From Mucilaginibacter sp. JRF (GTDB lineage: Bacteria; Bacteroidota; Bacteroidia; Sphingobacteriales; Sphingobacteriaceae), in contig NZ_JADFBY010000007.1 in NCBI RefSeq assembly GCF_015223065.1, forward strand, positions 146,606-210,605: 64,000 nt of DNA, given 5' to 3'. The notes below the pieces were generated by a model. The model worked only from the letters and a program-made list of their open reading frames with translations. It was not told where the DNA came from and did no database searches. A program made the position numbers and the translations under genes. Below are positions 16,069-24,526 of this stretch, in pieces (the stretch's first letter is position 1; each line of letters begins with the position of its first letter).

Positions 16069-17130
16069 ATGAAATACCTGCGCTGGTTATTATTTCCGTT
16101 ATCGCTCATTTACGGGTTGGTGGTAAGCATACGTAACTGGTGTTATGATGCCGGTATACTTAAAAGCACGCTGTTCAACTTTCCGGTTATATGCGTGGGC
16201 AATCTGGATGTAGGTGGCGCGGGCAAAAGCCCCATGACCGAATACCTCATCCGCCTGCTTAAAGATGATAACAAGGTAGCTACCCTGAGCCGGGGCTACG
16301 GCCGTTCAACAACCGGCTACCTCGAAGCCGAGGTTAACGCCACTGCCACCCAAGTTGGTGATGAACCCGCGCAATTCAAAAATAAATTCGCTGATGTAAC
16401 CGTTGCGGTATGTGCCGATAGGGTAACCGGTATTAAAAAGCTGATGCCCGCGCATGATGTTATTGTGTTGGACGATGCCTACCAGCACCGCGCGGTTAAG
16501 CCGGGTTTCAGTGTTTTATTGTTCGACTATAACCGCATTAATGAGCCGCGCTTAATGCTGCCCGCCGGTAACCTGCGCGAACCATTTTTGGGCCGCTGGC
16601 GAGCCGATGTACTGATAGTAAGCAAATGCCCACCAACACTCAGCGATCAGGATAAGCAACAGCTTACCGAACGCTTAAAGCCATTCCCGTTTCAAAAGGT
16701 TTACTTTACATCGATAGCTTATCAGCCATTGCAAAGTTTAAATGGTAGTGAGGTTGTTGATATTATTGACGCCGATACCACTGTGTTTTTGCTGAGCGGC
16801 ATTGCCAATACCACGCCGCTTGTGCAGTATCTGCATGGTTTTACATCGAAAATTATTCATCACAAATATCCCGATCATCATCAGTTCAGCTTAAAAAATA
16901 TAAGTAAACTTGCTGATGAATTTGAGGCGTGCGTGGCAGAAAAAAAACTGCTTATCACAACAGAAAAGGACGCGCAACGTTTAGGTGAACAGCAACTGCT
17001 GCCACTGGTTAACAAACTGCCCTTTTTAGTGTTGCCCATAGGTGTTAAATTTATTGATGGCGAACAGGAGTTTGCCGGCCTTATAAAAAATTATGTTAGA
17101 GAATATTCATCGCACAACAGCATACATTAA
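16069..17130 (+). CDS. lpxK: Tetraacyldisaccharide 4'-kinase LpxK
   Basis: A 353-residue inner-membrane-associated kinase that phosphorylates the 4' position of the lipid A precursor. It has an N-terminal hydrophobic anchor (WLLFPLSLIYGLVVSI) and a P-loop GNLDVGGAGKSP at residues 44-55. LSRGYGR and VLDDAYQHRAVKP, which carry catalytic and substrate-binding residues, are also present. Length matches the family. Its 3' end overlaps the next gene by 38 nt. Confidence 0.93.
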   Translation: MKYLRWLLFPLSLIYGLVVSIRNWCYDAGILKSTLFNFPVICVGNLDVGGAGKSPMTEYLIRLLKDDNKVATLSRGYGRSTTGYLEAEVNATATQVGDEPAQFKNKFADVTVAVCADRVTGIKKLMPAHDVIVLDDAYQHRAVKPGFSVLLFDYNRINEPRLMLPAGNLREPFLGRWRADVLIVSKCPPTLSDQDKQQLTERLKPFPFQKVYFTSIAYQPLQSLNGSEVVDIIDADTTVFLLSGIANTTPLVQYLHGFTSKIIHHKYPDHHQFSLKNISKLADEFEACVAEKKLLITTEKDAQRLGEQQLLPLVNKLPFLVLPIGVKFIDGEQEFAGLIKNYVREYSSHNSIH

Positions 17131-17908
17131 AAGCCGTATCGGCGATTTTGTACCCGAAGCAGGCATTATTTTAGGTACCGGCCTGGGTGGTTTGGTTAAC
17201 GAAATTGAGGTTGAAAAACAACTGATGTATGCCAACATCCCCGATTTTCCGATATCTACTGTTGAATTCCATTCGGGTAAGCTGATATTTGGTAAGCTTG
17301 GCGGCGTTAACGTGGTGGCTATGCAGGGCAGGCTGCATTATTACGAGGGATACACCATGGAGCAAATCACCTTCCCGGTTAGGGTGATGAAAATGCTGGG
17401 CATCAAAACCCTGTATGTATCAAACGCCAGCGGATCACTGAACCCGGGCTTTAAGAAAGGCGACCTGATGGTAATCGAAGACCACATTAACCTGCAACCG
17501 CAAAACCCGCTGATAGGCAGGAATGAGTTTGAGCTTGGTCCGCGTTTTCCGGATATGAGCCAGCCTTACCGTATCGATCTGATTGAAAAGGCGCTTAACA
17601 TAGCATCGGCCAACAATATTATTTGCCATAAGGGAGTTTATGTTGCGGTTACCGGCCCTAATTTAGAAACCCGTGCCGAATACCGCTACCTGCGCTTTAT
17701 TGGCGGCGACGCGGTTGGCATGAGCACTGTGCCCGAAGTTATTGTGGCCCGCCACATGGGGCTGCCGGTGTTCGCTATTTCGGTATTAACTGATGAGGGT
17801 TTCCCGGAGGTATTGCAACCAGTATCGTTAGATGAGATAATTGCCGTGGCACAGGAGGCCGAACCAAAACTGACGCTGATTTTAAAGGAACTGATAGCAG
17901 GAAACTAA
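17093..17908 (+). CDS. punA: Purine nucleoside phosphorylase
   Basis: A 271-residue enzyme of the trimeric PNP family, which cleaves purine nucleosides with phosphate. Recognisable segments are GIILGTGLGGLV, VVAMQGRLHYYEGYTM (phosphate/ribose site), and VTGPNLETRAEYRYLRFIGGDAVGMSTVPE. The start lies inside lpxK; MLENIHRTTAYIKSRI is a typical N-terminus for the family, so the overlap appears real. Its stop overlaps the next start (TAATG). Confidence 0.92.
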   Translation: MLENIHRTTAYIKSRIGDFVPEAGIILGTGLGGLVNEIEVEKQLMYANIPDFPISTVEFHSGKLIFGKLGGVNVVAMQGRLHYYEGYTMEQITFPVRVMKMLGIKTLYVSNASGSLNPGFKKGDLMVIEDHINLQPQNPLIGRNEFELGPRFPDMSQPYRIDLIEKALNIASANNIICHKGVYVAVTGPNLETRAEYRYLRFIGGDAVGMSTVPEVIVARHMGLPVFAISVLTDEGFPEVLQPVSLDEIIAVAQEAEPKLTLILKELIAGN

Positions 17909-20016
17909 TGCTTGCAAAGCTGAGATACATATTAATTTTACTGTTCAGCCTGAGCGTTCAGGCCGTGTTCGCGCAGTTTCCGTCAAACGGTAATGGTAAC
18001 ACCCAATACCCCGGCCAGCGTACGCCCAATTACATGCGCGATACCAGCAAGAATACCCAGCAAAAACAACTTAGCGGCGATGAGCTGATGGATACCCTGC
18101 GCAAGCGTGAAGAAGAAAAAGAGGATTCCATTGTTTTTGACGCCTCGTGGATAAGGGTAAGCTCCGAACGTTTTATGGGCGATAGCACGCAAGATTTTTC
18201 GTTAGATACCACCTTGCGTAATTATGAAAATTATAGTCCGCTTTATCAGCCGCGCAGCCCGCGCATAAGTTTGGGCGGTTACGTAGGTATACAGCAACGG
18301 CCACTACTTTTTGAACCTGCAAAAACTATTGGCTTTGATGCCGGCCTGCACACGCTGGACCCATACATGATCAGGCCGGAAGATATTAACTACTACCGGG
18401 CACGCGTGCAGTACACCAACCTGAATTATGTAAGTGGCGGCTCGGCAGAGCAATTTGTAAAAATAACCCACAGCCAAAACGTGAATCCGCGACTCAACGT
18501 GGGCTTTAACCTCAACTTTAATGGTTCAAAGGGTTATTATAGTACCAGCAGTGTGTTGCGGCAAAACGTGAGCGATGTTAACGTAGCGCTTTTTACCTGG
18601 TACGAGTCAAAGAGCAAGCGTTACAACATGCTCGGCAACATTATATACAATAACCTCAAGGCTCCGGAAAGTGGCGCGATAATAAAGAACGACATTATAT
18701 TTACCGACGCCAATGCCACGTTCGATAAAACTTTGGAACAGGTGCGCTTGCCCCAAAGCTTTACACAGTGGAAAACGGCGGGTATACACCTGCGGCAATC
18801 GTACTTTATTGGGCATGTTGATAGCGTAAAAACCAAAGGAAAAGCCGTATTACGGCCTACCCAAAGGGTAACGCATACCTTTAGCTATACCCGCAGCAGG
18901 TACCAGTTTTTGCAGGATGATATTGATACCTACAACGTATTCCCCGATTATTATTTCAGCTCGCGCCGATCGAACGACTCGCTGACCATTAACCGCATGC
19001 ATAACGATTTTGCGTACAGTTTTTACCTGCGCGGCAAATCGGCCAAAAACGAGGCTAAGCTGGATATTGGCCTGGAGCACGACTTATATAACTATACACA
19101 GCATGTGTTAGATACCGGTACCAACGAGTTTGGTAACCTGTACATCCGCAATAATAAAATGCAGAACGTGCTGTTCCAAAACATCACCATTAAGGGCCGC
19201 ATAGGTTACCGCCTTAGCGATCGTGTGTTGTTAGAGGGCGATGTTAGGCAGATTGTTGCCGGGCGCGATTTTGGTAACTTTTTATACGATGCCAAGCTGA
19301 TGATTGGCGGTAGCGACAAGGTAGGCAAAGTTATTTTGGGAGCCTACCAGCAAAATGCCTCGCCGCCGTTAATGGCTACCCGGTGGGTATCAAACCACTA
19401 TATTTTTAATAATGACTTTGGCAACGTTAAAACAACCAATCTATCGTTCAATTATGTGAATACACCCTTGCAGCTGGATCTGAAAGCGGAGTATTTTTTA
19501 ATTAACGACTATATATACTATACATCCGCATCAGGTGGTAATGATGTGCAACCGGCGCAGCTGAGCACACCGATCAACATGATAAAGGTGAGCTTGGGTA
19601 AAAACCTTAGCTGGCGCAAATGGCACTTTGATGCCTACGGCGTTTACCAAAAAACCGACTATCAGGATATTTTACGCACACCCGAAATATATGCTTACGG
19701 CAGCCTGTACTTTACCTCAACATGGTTTAAAGTGCTTTACAATAATTTAGGTGTAACGGTGCGGTACAACACACGCTACCTTGCGCCATCATACGCTACA
19801 GGTTTAGGTCAATTTTACAACGGTGCCGATGTTACCTTTAGCTCGTACCCTGTTGCAACCGCCTTTATGAAAGCCACTATTGACCACGTGAACCTGTTTG
19901 TACAATACGATTATGTGAACCAGGGGCTGTTCAGCAAAGGTTTCTACACCGTTAACCGCTACCCCATGCAGGATGCCATGCTGAAACTCGGCGTTAGCTG
20001 GACGTTTTTTCAGTAA
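17908..20016 (+). CDS. Putative outer-membrane porin (Porin_10-like)
   Basis: A 702-residue protein with a signal peptide (LRYILILLFSLSVQAVFAQ). A disordered Gln/Asn/Lys-rich segment follows (to about residue 70). A long region of alternating aromatic strands begins with the YGGYVGIQQRPL-type motif and ends in a terminal phenylalanine-containing strand (KLGVSWTFFQ). This is the pattern of the putative porins encoded after punA/lpxK in Bacteroidota. The cargo is unknown. Translation is probably coupled to punA through the 1-nt overlap. Confidence 0.8.
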   Translation: MLAKLRYILILLFSLSVQAVFAQFPSNGNGNTQYPGQRTPNYMRDTSKNTQQKQLSGDELMDTLRKREEEKEDSIVFDASWIRVSSERFMGDSTQDFSLDTTLRNYENYSPLYQPRSPRISLGGYVGIQQRPLLFEPAKTIGFDAGLHTLDPYMIRPEDINYYRARVQYTNLNYVSGGSAEQFVKITHSQNVNPRLNVGFNLNFNGSKGYYSTSSVLRQNVSDVNVALFTWYESKSKRYNMLGNIIYNNLKAPESGAIIKNDIIFTDANATFDKTLEQVRLPQSFTQWKTAGIHLRQSYFIGHVDSVKTKGKAVLRPTQRVTHTFSYTRSRYQFLQDDIDTYNVFPDYYFSSRRSNDSLTINRMHNDFAYSFYLRGKSAKNEAKLDIGLEHDLYNYTQHVLDTGTNEFGNLYIRNNKMQNVLFQNITIKGRIGYRLSDRVLLEGDVRQIVAGRDFGNFLYDAKLMIGGSDKVGKVILGAYQQNASPPLMATRWVSNHYIFNNDFGNVKTTNLSFNYVNTPLQLDLKAEYFLINDYIYYTSASGGNDVQPAQLSTPINMIKVSLGKNLSWRKWHFDAYGVYQKTDYQDILRTPEIYAYGSLYFTSTWFKVLYNNLGVTVRYNTRYLAPSYATGLGQFYNGADVTFSSYPVATAFMKATIDHVNLFVQYDYVNQGLFSKGFYTVNRYPMQDAMLKLGVSWTFFQ

Positions 20017-20045
20017 ACCAACAGCCAAGCCTCTTCCGTCCCCTA

Positions 20046-20202
20046 AAGGCGTAGCCCCCCAGCCCCCTAAAGGGGGAGTTTGCCCCCAGCCCCTAAAGGG
20101 AGTTTTTGTTATTGACTCTTAAAGAGGAGTATATATATATATATATATTGTCTGAAAATCTGCTAAAATCTCCCCCTTTAGGGGGTCGGGGGGCTACGCC
20201 TG
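20046..20202. repeat. Large inverted repeat around a TA tract
   Basis: The left arm (about 20047-20078) and right arm (about 20170-20201) are each ~32 bp and nearly perfect reverse complements, AGGCGTAGCCCCCC...CTAAAGGGGGAG. Each arm has its own CCCCCTTTAGGGGG-type palindrome. They enclose about 90 bp with a further partial copy (20083-20102) and an alternating AT tract at 20130-20148. It lies between the convergent porin and GATase-like genes. Confidence 0.8.
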
Positions 20203-20207
20203 CGCTC

Positions 20208-21545
20208 CTACGTCTTCTGCTTCTTCTTATTAGCTGCCGGGAACAGCACATTATTCAATATTAACCTATAGCCCGGCGAGTTGGGGTGGAGTTTTAAGTC
20301 GGTAGGTGGGTCGCCTACGGCGTGTTGGTAATCTTCGGGGTCGTGGCCGCCGTAAAATGTCCATTGGCCTTTGCCGTATTCGCCGTGTATGTAGCGGGCT
20401 TCGTTGGCGGTTTTCATTTCGCCCATAATGGTTATACCCGGTTTAAGCACGCTTTTATTGTAGGCTGTGGTGAGGCCCATAAAACCCTTGATCACCTTAT
20501 CATGGTTTTGGGTAAGCATGCTGGGCACCACATCGTACTTTGCCGAAAAATCGAACAACGTGAAAAAATCCTTGCTGCGCTCAACAGCGCGTGTCTGGCT
20601 CACATCAATATTACTGAACTGGTGCGAGATAGGGCTCATATCCAGCCTGAAATTTTGAAAGGCGAAGGTTTGGCTAAAATCCAGTTTGCTTTGCGCGGCA
20701 CGGTCAGCACCATCACCATCAAACATGGCCTCGCAAATGTCGGTACCGGCGGCAGCTAAGGCTATGTCGAACGTATCGGTACCGGCGCACATGGCGAATA
20801 AAAACCCGCCACCGGTGCAAAAGGCCTGTATGTTTTGCACCACGGCCAGCTTCATTTTTGATACCTTGTTAAAGCCCAGCTTTTTGGCCGTGGCCTGCTG
20901 CGTATTTACATCGTTAACATACCATTGCTCGTAACGGTAAGCGCCATAAAATTTGCTGAACTGGCCGGTAAAATCCTCGTGGTGCAGGTGCAGCCAATCG
21001 TACTTGGGCAGCTCGCCTTTTATTACCTCCTCATCGTAAATAACGGTATAAGGTATCTCGGCATACTTAAGCACCATGGTAACGGCATCATCCCAGGGTA
21101 ATTTACTTTTGGGTGAATACACGGCAATCTTAGGTGCTTTTTGCAGCTTAACCACATCCATATTTACTGATGGATCGCTCACCTCGGTTAGTATGCCGGT
21201 AGCGGCGGCATCTGCAATAACCTGGTAGCTTACGCCACGTATTTTGCACTCCGCCTCGGTTTTTTGGCTGTAGGCCATCATAAAGCTACCTCCACGGTAA
21301 TTAAGCAGCCAGTTAACCTCGCCACCATTCTGCAATATCCAAAAAGCAATTCCGTACGATTTCAGGTGATCCTTTTGCTCCTCATCCATCGGTATAAGCA
21401 ACGATGATGCTCTGGCCACGTTTAAGCCGAAAGCTAAAAGCAGAATAATTATAGCCGAAAGCTGAAAGGTGAAAGGCGAAAGGCGAGAGGTGAAAGCTGA
21501 AAGGCGAAAGCGGAAAGGTGAAAGCTTTTTTTGGTGTGCGTTCAT
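20208..21545 (-). CDS. Secreted protein of the family often labelled 'asparagine synthetase B'
   Basis: 445 residues from the ATG at 21545. A hydrophobic segment (AIIILLLAFGLNVARA) looks like a signal peptide. After it come LLIPMDEEQKDHLKSYGIAFW, LLNYRGGSFM and FCTGGGFLFAMCAGTDTFDIALAAAG, which recall a class I glutamine-amidotransferase-like fold. I recall this family as conserved in Bacteroidota and often annotated 'asparagine synthetase B', a label with no visible support since there is no ATP-pyrophosphatase domain. Residues 5-30 are encoded by a tandem spacer repeat, so the true start is uncertain; an ATG at 21599 is also in frame. Confidence 0.65.
   Translation of the reverse strand: MNAHQKKLSPFRFRLSAFTSRLSPFTFQLSAIIILLLAFGLNVARASSLLIPMDEEQKDHLKSYGIAFWILQNGGEVNWLLNYRGGSFMMAYSQKTEAECKIRGVSYQVIADAAATGILTEVSDPSVNMDVVKLQKAPKIAVYSPKSKLPWDDAVTMVLKYAEIPYTVIYDEEVIKGELPKYDWLHLHHEDFTGQFSKFYGAYRYEQWYVNDVNTQQATAKKLGFNKVSKMKLAVVQNIQAFCTGGGFLFAMCAGTDTFDIALAAAGTDICEAMFDGDGADRAAQSKLDFSQTFAFQNFRLDMSPISHQFSNIDVSQTRAVERSKDFFTLFDFSAKYDVVPSMLTQNHDKVIKGFMGLTTAYNKSVLKPGITIMGEMKTANEARYIHGEYGKGQWTFYGGHDPEDYQHAVGDPPTDLKLHPNSPGYRLILNNVLFPAANKKKQKT
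21430..21536. repeat. Tandem GAAAGGCGAAAGG-type repeat inside the gene start
   Basis: Units of 7-14 bp such as GCTGAAAGGTGAAAGGCGAA follow one another for about 100 bp. A related stretch occurs at 22291-22321 (CTTTCCGCTTTTCGCTTTAA) as its reverse complement. Spacer repeats of this sort are common in Bacteroidota; here it is translated. Confidence 0.7.
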
Positions 21546-21607
21546 ATCCAAATGTAACGATAAATGTGCTGAGTAATTGCTATCTTCAATGTAAACCAAT
21601 TCATCTT

Positions 21608-22225
21608 ATGCACAGATTGTTTTTCCTGATTTGTTTCTTATTAACAACTCATGTTTGCTCTGCTCAAAATGACAGCCTGTATGTTTTTGTGGGAGAAAAG
21701 ATCAGCGTAGAAGAATTTAAACCGGTATTAGATACAACACGTCCCCCTGATTTGCCGCCCGGCGATTTTTTGTCACCTATTATCTCAGATTATGCATTTA
21801 AGGCGAAATACAAGATAATTAAAAACGTACATAACAAATTTGATAAAGATACTATTGAGTTTGACGTATACGATCACATGGGTAAACCCAGTTTTGCTGC
21901 TTACAAAAATGTTCTGCTTTTTGTGATACTTGAGGCTGATGGAAAGCTCTATCACTTTAAATATCAATACTTCGATGTTTACCCTACATCAGATGGGCAA
22001 TGGGCAAGCCCCGGTGACCCATATAGATTTGATGAAAGTCGGTTTAAAGAGGATGAAAGAGATGTTAAAATTCAAGATATAAAGTTCAAAGAATCAGTTA
22101 TGATTGATCTTTCAGCTTTCAATCAAAAAGCTTTTGACAAATACTTAGCTCCATATTTTGATGTAAAAGATAAAAAGCGAGCAAAACCTCTAAAGGTGCT
22201 TATGTTGATGATTTGTTCAAAATAA
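21608..22225 (+). CDS. Exported protein of unknown function, C-terminus probably frameshifted
   Basis: 205 residues from ATG 21608; an upstream in-frame ATG at 21518 would place sequence inside the divergent gene's repeat. It has a signal peptide (HRLFFLICFLLTTHVCSAQ) and then a soluble domain with many Asp/Lys/Phe residues, family unknown. The last 17 residues (RAKPLKVLMLMICSK) look unnatural. One extra A in the AAAAA run at 22172-22176 would give a different end, ...KASKTSKGAYVDDLFKI, closing at a TAG at 22263. Composition is more AT-rich than the neighbours. Confidence 0.6.
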   Translation: MHRLFFLICFLLTTHVCSAQNDSLYVFVGEKISVEEFKPVLDTTRPPDLPPGDFLSPIISDYAFKAKYKIIKNVHNKFDKDTIEFDVYDHMGKPSFAAYKNVLLFVILEADGKLYHFKYQYFDVYPTSDGQWASPGDPYRFDESRFKEDERDVKIQDIKFKESVMIDLSAFNQKAFDKYLAPYFDVKDKKRAKPLKVLMLMICSK

Positions 22226-22334
22226 AAGCAGAGGGAATACTGGAAGATTGGTTGGACGATTAGCAGTAAATTATCAGCATAGTTAACCACCTTTCCGCTT
22301 TTCGCTTTAACCTTTCGGCTTAACTCTTTTTTAC

Positions 22335-22342
22335 TACCTTTG
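22335..22342 (+). promoter_or_regulatory. TAnnTTTG promoter box before the cyclophilin gene
   Basis: TACCTTTG is a perfect -7 box 20 nt before the ATG. CTTTCGG near 22312 is a weak -33 candidate. Confidence 0.5.
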
Positions 22343-22361
22343 CAAACTATTTAGTAAAGAG

Positions 22362-22823
22362 ATGAGTAAAGCGATCATAAAAACAGAAAAGGGCAACATG
22401 ACCGTAGAATTTTACGATAATGATGCACCTAATACAGTAGCTAATTTTAAAAAGCTGGCCAAAGAGGGCTTTTACGATGGTATAGCCTTTCACCGTGTTA
22501 TCCCTAACTTTGTGGTACAGGGTGGTTGTCCGTTCTCAAAAGATCCGGCAACGGCTTACAAAGCAGGTTCTGGCGGTGCAGGCTATCACATTGATTGCGA
22601 ATTAACCGGCGAAAACCAATACCACGATCGTGGCGTACTTTCAATGGCGCATGCTGGTCGTAACACCGGTAGCTCACAGTTTTTCATTTGCCACAGCCGT
22701 GCCAACACCGCTCACCTTGACCGTAACCACACCTGCTTTGGTAAGGTTGTTGAAAATGTTGACGTGGTTGACGACATTCGCCAGGGCGATAAAATAACTA
22801 CCATCGAAGTAATTGAGGAATAA
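22362..22823 (+). CDS. Cyclophilin-type peptidyl-prolyl cis-trans isomerase
   Basis: A 153-residue single-domain cyclophilin that catalyses proline isomerisation during protein folding. Typical segments are visible: FHRVIPNFVVQGG (catalytic Arg in FHR), GVLSMAHAGRNTGSSQFFI and HLDRNHTCFGKV. There is no signal peptide, so it is cytoplasmic, like PpiB. It is slightly shorter than E. coli PpiB (164). A short-unit spacer repeat separates it from the next gene. Confidence 0.94.
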   Translation: MSKAIIKTEKGNMTVEFYDNDAPNTVANFKKLAKEGFYDGIAFHRVIPNFVVQGGCPFSKDPATAYKAGSGGAGYHIDCELTGENQYHDRGVLSMAHAGRNTGSSQFFICHSRANTAHLDRNHTCFGKVVENVDVVDDIRQGDKITTIEVIEE

Positions 22824-22827
22824 TTTT

Positions 22828-22951
22828 GGTGAGTGGTGAATTGTGAGTAGTGAATGAAGCAAAAATTAAATAGTAAATCTTATAACTTTTCTATTTATTT
22901 AACTCACCATTCACTATTCACCACTCACTACTAACCACTCACAACTCACTA
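22828..22951. repeat. Short-unit spacer repeat (GTGAGTGGTGAAT / ACTCACCATTCACTA)
   Basis: GGTGAGTGGTGAATTGTGAG (22828-22847) is mirrored by several ATTCACCACTCACTA-type units at 22904-22945, giving a long imperfect inverted repeat. It ends directly before the DUF5606 start codon. A similar array occurs before gmk (46025-46121). Confidence 0.7.
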
Positions 22952-22952
22952 T

Positions 22953-23465
22953 ATGAATTTATACGGAATAGTAGCGGTATCGGGCAAGCCGGGTTTATGG
23001 AAAGCCCTGGCGCAAAACAAAACCGGTTTTATACTGGAAAGCCTTGACGCGCAAAAAACAAAGTTGGTTGCAAACCTGTCAACCGCTAAACTGGCGGCAT
23101 TAGAGGAAATAACCGTTTTTGGTTTGGATGATGACATTAAGCTTAAAGATATTTTTGAGCGCATGAAAACATCAACCCCACCGGATGCAAAAGCCGACGG
23201 CAAAAAACTGCGCGAATACTTCAGAGAAGTAGCGCCGGATCATGACGAGGATAAGGTTTATGCTTCGGATATGAAGAAGATCGTTTCATGGTTCAACATC
23301 CTGAAAGATCTGCCACAGTTTAACGAGGCTGAGCCAACCGCTCCTGCTGCCGAACCGGTAGCCGAAGAAGCACCGGCCGCACCCGCTGCCGAGGCTGAAG
23401 TAACCGAAGCCCCAGCCGAAGAAAAACCAAAGGCAAAAAAGCCAAGAGCTAAAAAAGCTGAGTAA
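22953..23465 (+). CDS. DUF5606 domain protein
   Basis: A 170-residue protein. Residues 1-125 match the DUF5606 pattern seen across Bacteroidota: NLYGIVAVSGKPGLWKALAQNK, VFGLDDDIKLKDIF and DMKKIVSWFNILKDLPQF. Residues 126-170 are an Ala/Pro/Glu linker ending in a Lys-rich tail (KPKAKKPRAKKAE) that could contact nucleic acid. Function unknown. It is monocistronic and followed by a strong terminator. Confidence 0.8.
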   Translation: MNLYGIVAVSGKPGLWKALAQNKTGFILESLDAQKTKLVANLSTAKLAALEEITVFGLDDDIKLKDIFERMKTSTPPDAKADGKKLREYFREVAPDHDEDKVYASDMKKIVSWFNILKDLPQFNEAEPTAPAAEPVAEEAPAAPAAEAEVTEAPAEEKPKAKKPRAKKAE

Positions 23466-23488
23466 TTTCAGCGAGCTTTAAAAATAAA

Positions 23489-23522
23489 ATACGCCATTGC
23501 GGTCATCTGCAATGGCGTTTTT
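23489..23522. terminator. Bidirectional terminator
   Basis: ACGCCATTGC (23491-23500) pairs with GCAATGGCGT (23509-23518), with A-rich sequence before and TTTTTATTT after. It separates the convergent DUF5606 and CDF genes. Confidence 0.85.
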
Positions 23523-23524
23523 AT

Positions 23525-24445
23525 TTAACAGCAAACCGGGTCGTCGCACTTTTTCTCGCTAAACTCGGGCTCAAAGGTGCTGTGGTTTATGTCCAAATGC
23601 TCCAGGCGGTGGCGCAGGTCGTGCTTTATCTTGTCAAAATTGTCGATAGATTCGGGAGCTATAACCAAATGCGCGGTGAGGGCATTCTCGGTAGTGCTTA
23701 ACGCCCATACGTGCATGTGGTGTATATCAAGCACGCCGTTGGCTTTTAACAGTTCGGCTTTTATGGCGGCAATGTCCATGTCTTTTGGTACGCCGTCCAT
23801 CTCCAGGCGCAGGCTATCCTTAAACAGTCCCCAGGTGCCAATTAAAATAACAATGGCTATAATTATGCTCACTGCGCTATCCAGCCAAAACCAGCCGGTA
23901 TAGGCAATAATAACGCCCGATATTACTACCCCTAATGATACTATGGCATCAACCGCCATGTGCAGGTAGGCGCCCTTAACATTCAGGTCTTTTTCCTTAT
24001 CCTTCATAAACAGCCAGGCGGTAAACCCGTTAATGGCTATACCGGTAAGCGCTACCCAAATAATGGTATCACCGGGAACGGCCTGCGGTTGGGTAAGGCG
24101 CTCAATAGCCTCATAAACAATAACGCCAATGGCCGCGAACAATATCACCGCGTTAAAAAAGGAAACTAATATGGTCGATCGTTTATAGCCATAAGTGTAT
24201 ACCTTATTGCTGGTAACCTTGGTGAGTTTATAGGCCAATAAGGCTAAAGCCAAACTGGCTACATCGCTCAGGTTATGGCCGGCATCGGTAAGTAAGGCTA
24301 ACGAGCCGCTGTACAAACCTGCCGCGGCCTCAACCACAACAAAGGTAATGTTGAGGGCAATGCCCCAAATAAAGGCCTTATTCAGATGATCAAGCTTTAC
24401 GCCGTGATCGTGGTGATGATGAGAATGATCGTGTCCTGCTCCCAT
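23525..24445 (-). CDS. Cation diffusion facilitator (CzcD/ZitB-like) metal exporter
   Basis: A 306-residue inner-membrane protein with a His-rich start (HDHSHHHHDHG). Six transmembrane segments include the metal site LLTDAGHNLSDVASL (HxxxD) and the later AVDAIVSLGV. A cytoplasmic domain follows (HHMHVWALSTTENALTAHLVI), and the tail has a Cys motif (CDDPVCC). CDF proteins export Zn, Co, Cd or Mn in exchange for protons; the HxxxD/AxxxD pattern is typical of Zn-transporting members. No metal regulator is adjacent. Confidence 0.92.
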   Translation of the reverse strand: MGAGHDHSHHHHDHGVKLDHLNKAFIWGIALNITFVVVEAAAGLYSGSLALLTDAGHNLSDVASLALALLAYKLTKVTSNKVYTYGYKRSTILVSFFNAVILFAAIGVIVYEAIERLTQPQAVPGDTIIWVALTGIAINGFTAWLFMKDKEKDLNVKGAYLHMAVDAIVSLGVVISGVIIAYTGWFWLDSAVSIIIAIVILIGTWGLFKDSLRLEMDGVPKDMDIAAIKAELLKANGVLDIHHMHVWALSTTENALTAHLVIAPESIDNFDKIKHDLRHRLEHLDINHSTFEPEFSEKKCDDPVCC

Positions 24446-24526
24446 GCCTGCAATGTAGCAAATTTTATACCTACTAACGGCAGATGATCAACTCGTATGA
24501 CCGTTACCTGATATTATATTGCCTGA

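Noticed and set aside
22953..23465. Histone-like protein because of the Lys/Ala tail
   Set aside because: The main body matches DUF5606 and the tail alone is not enough for such a call.
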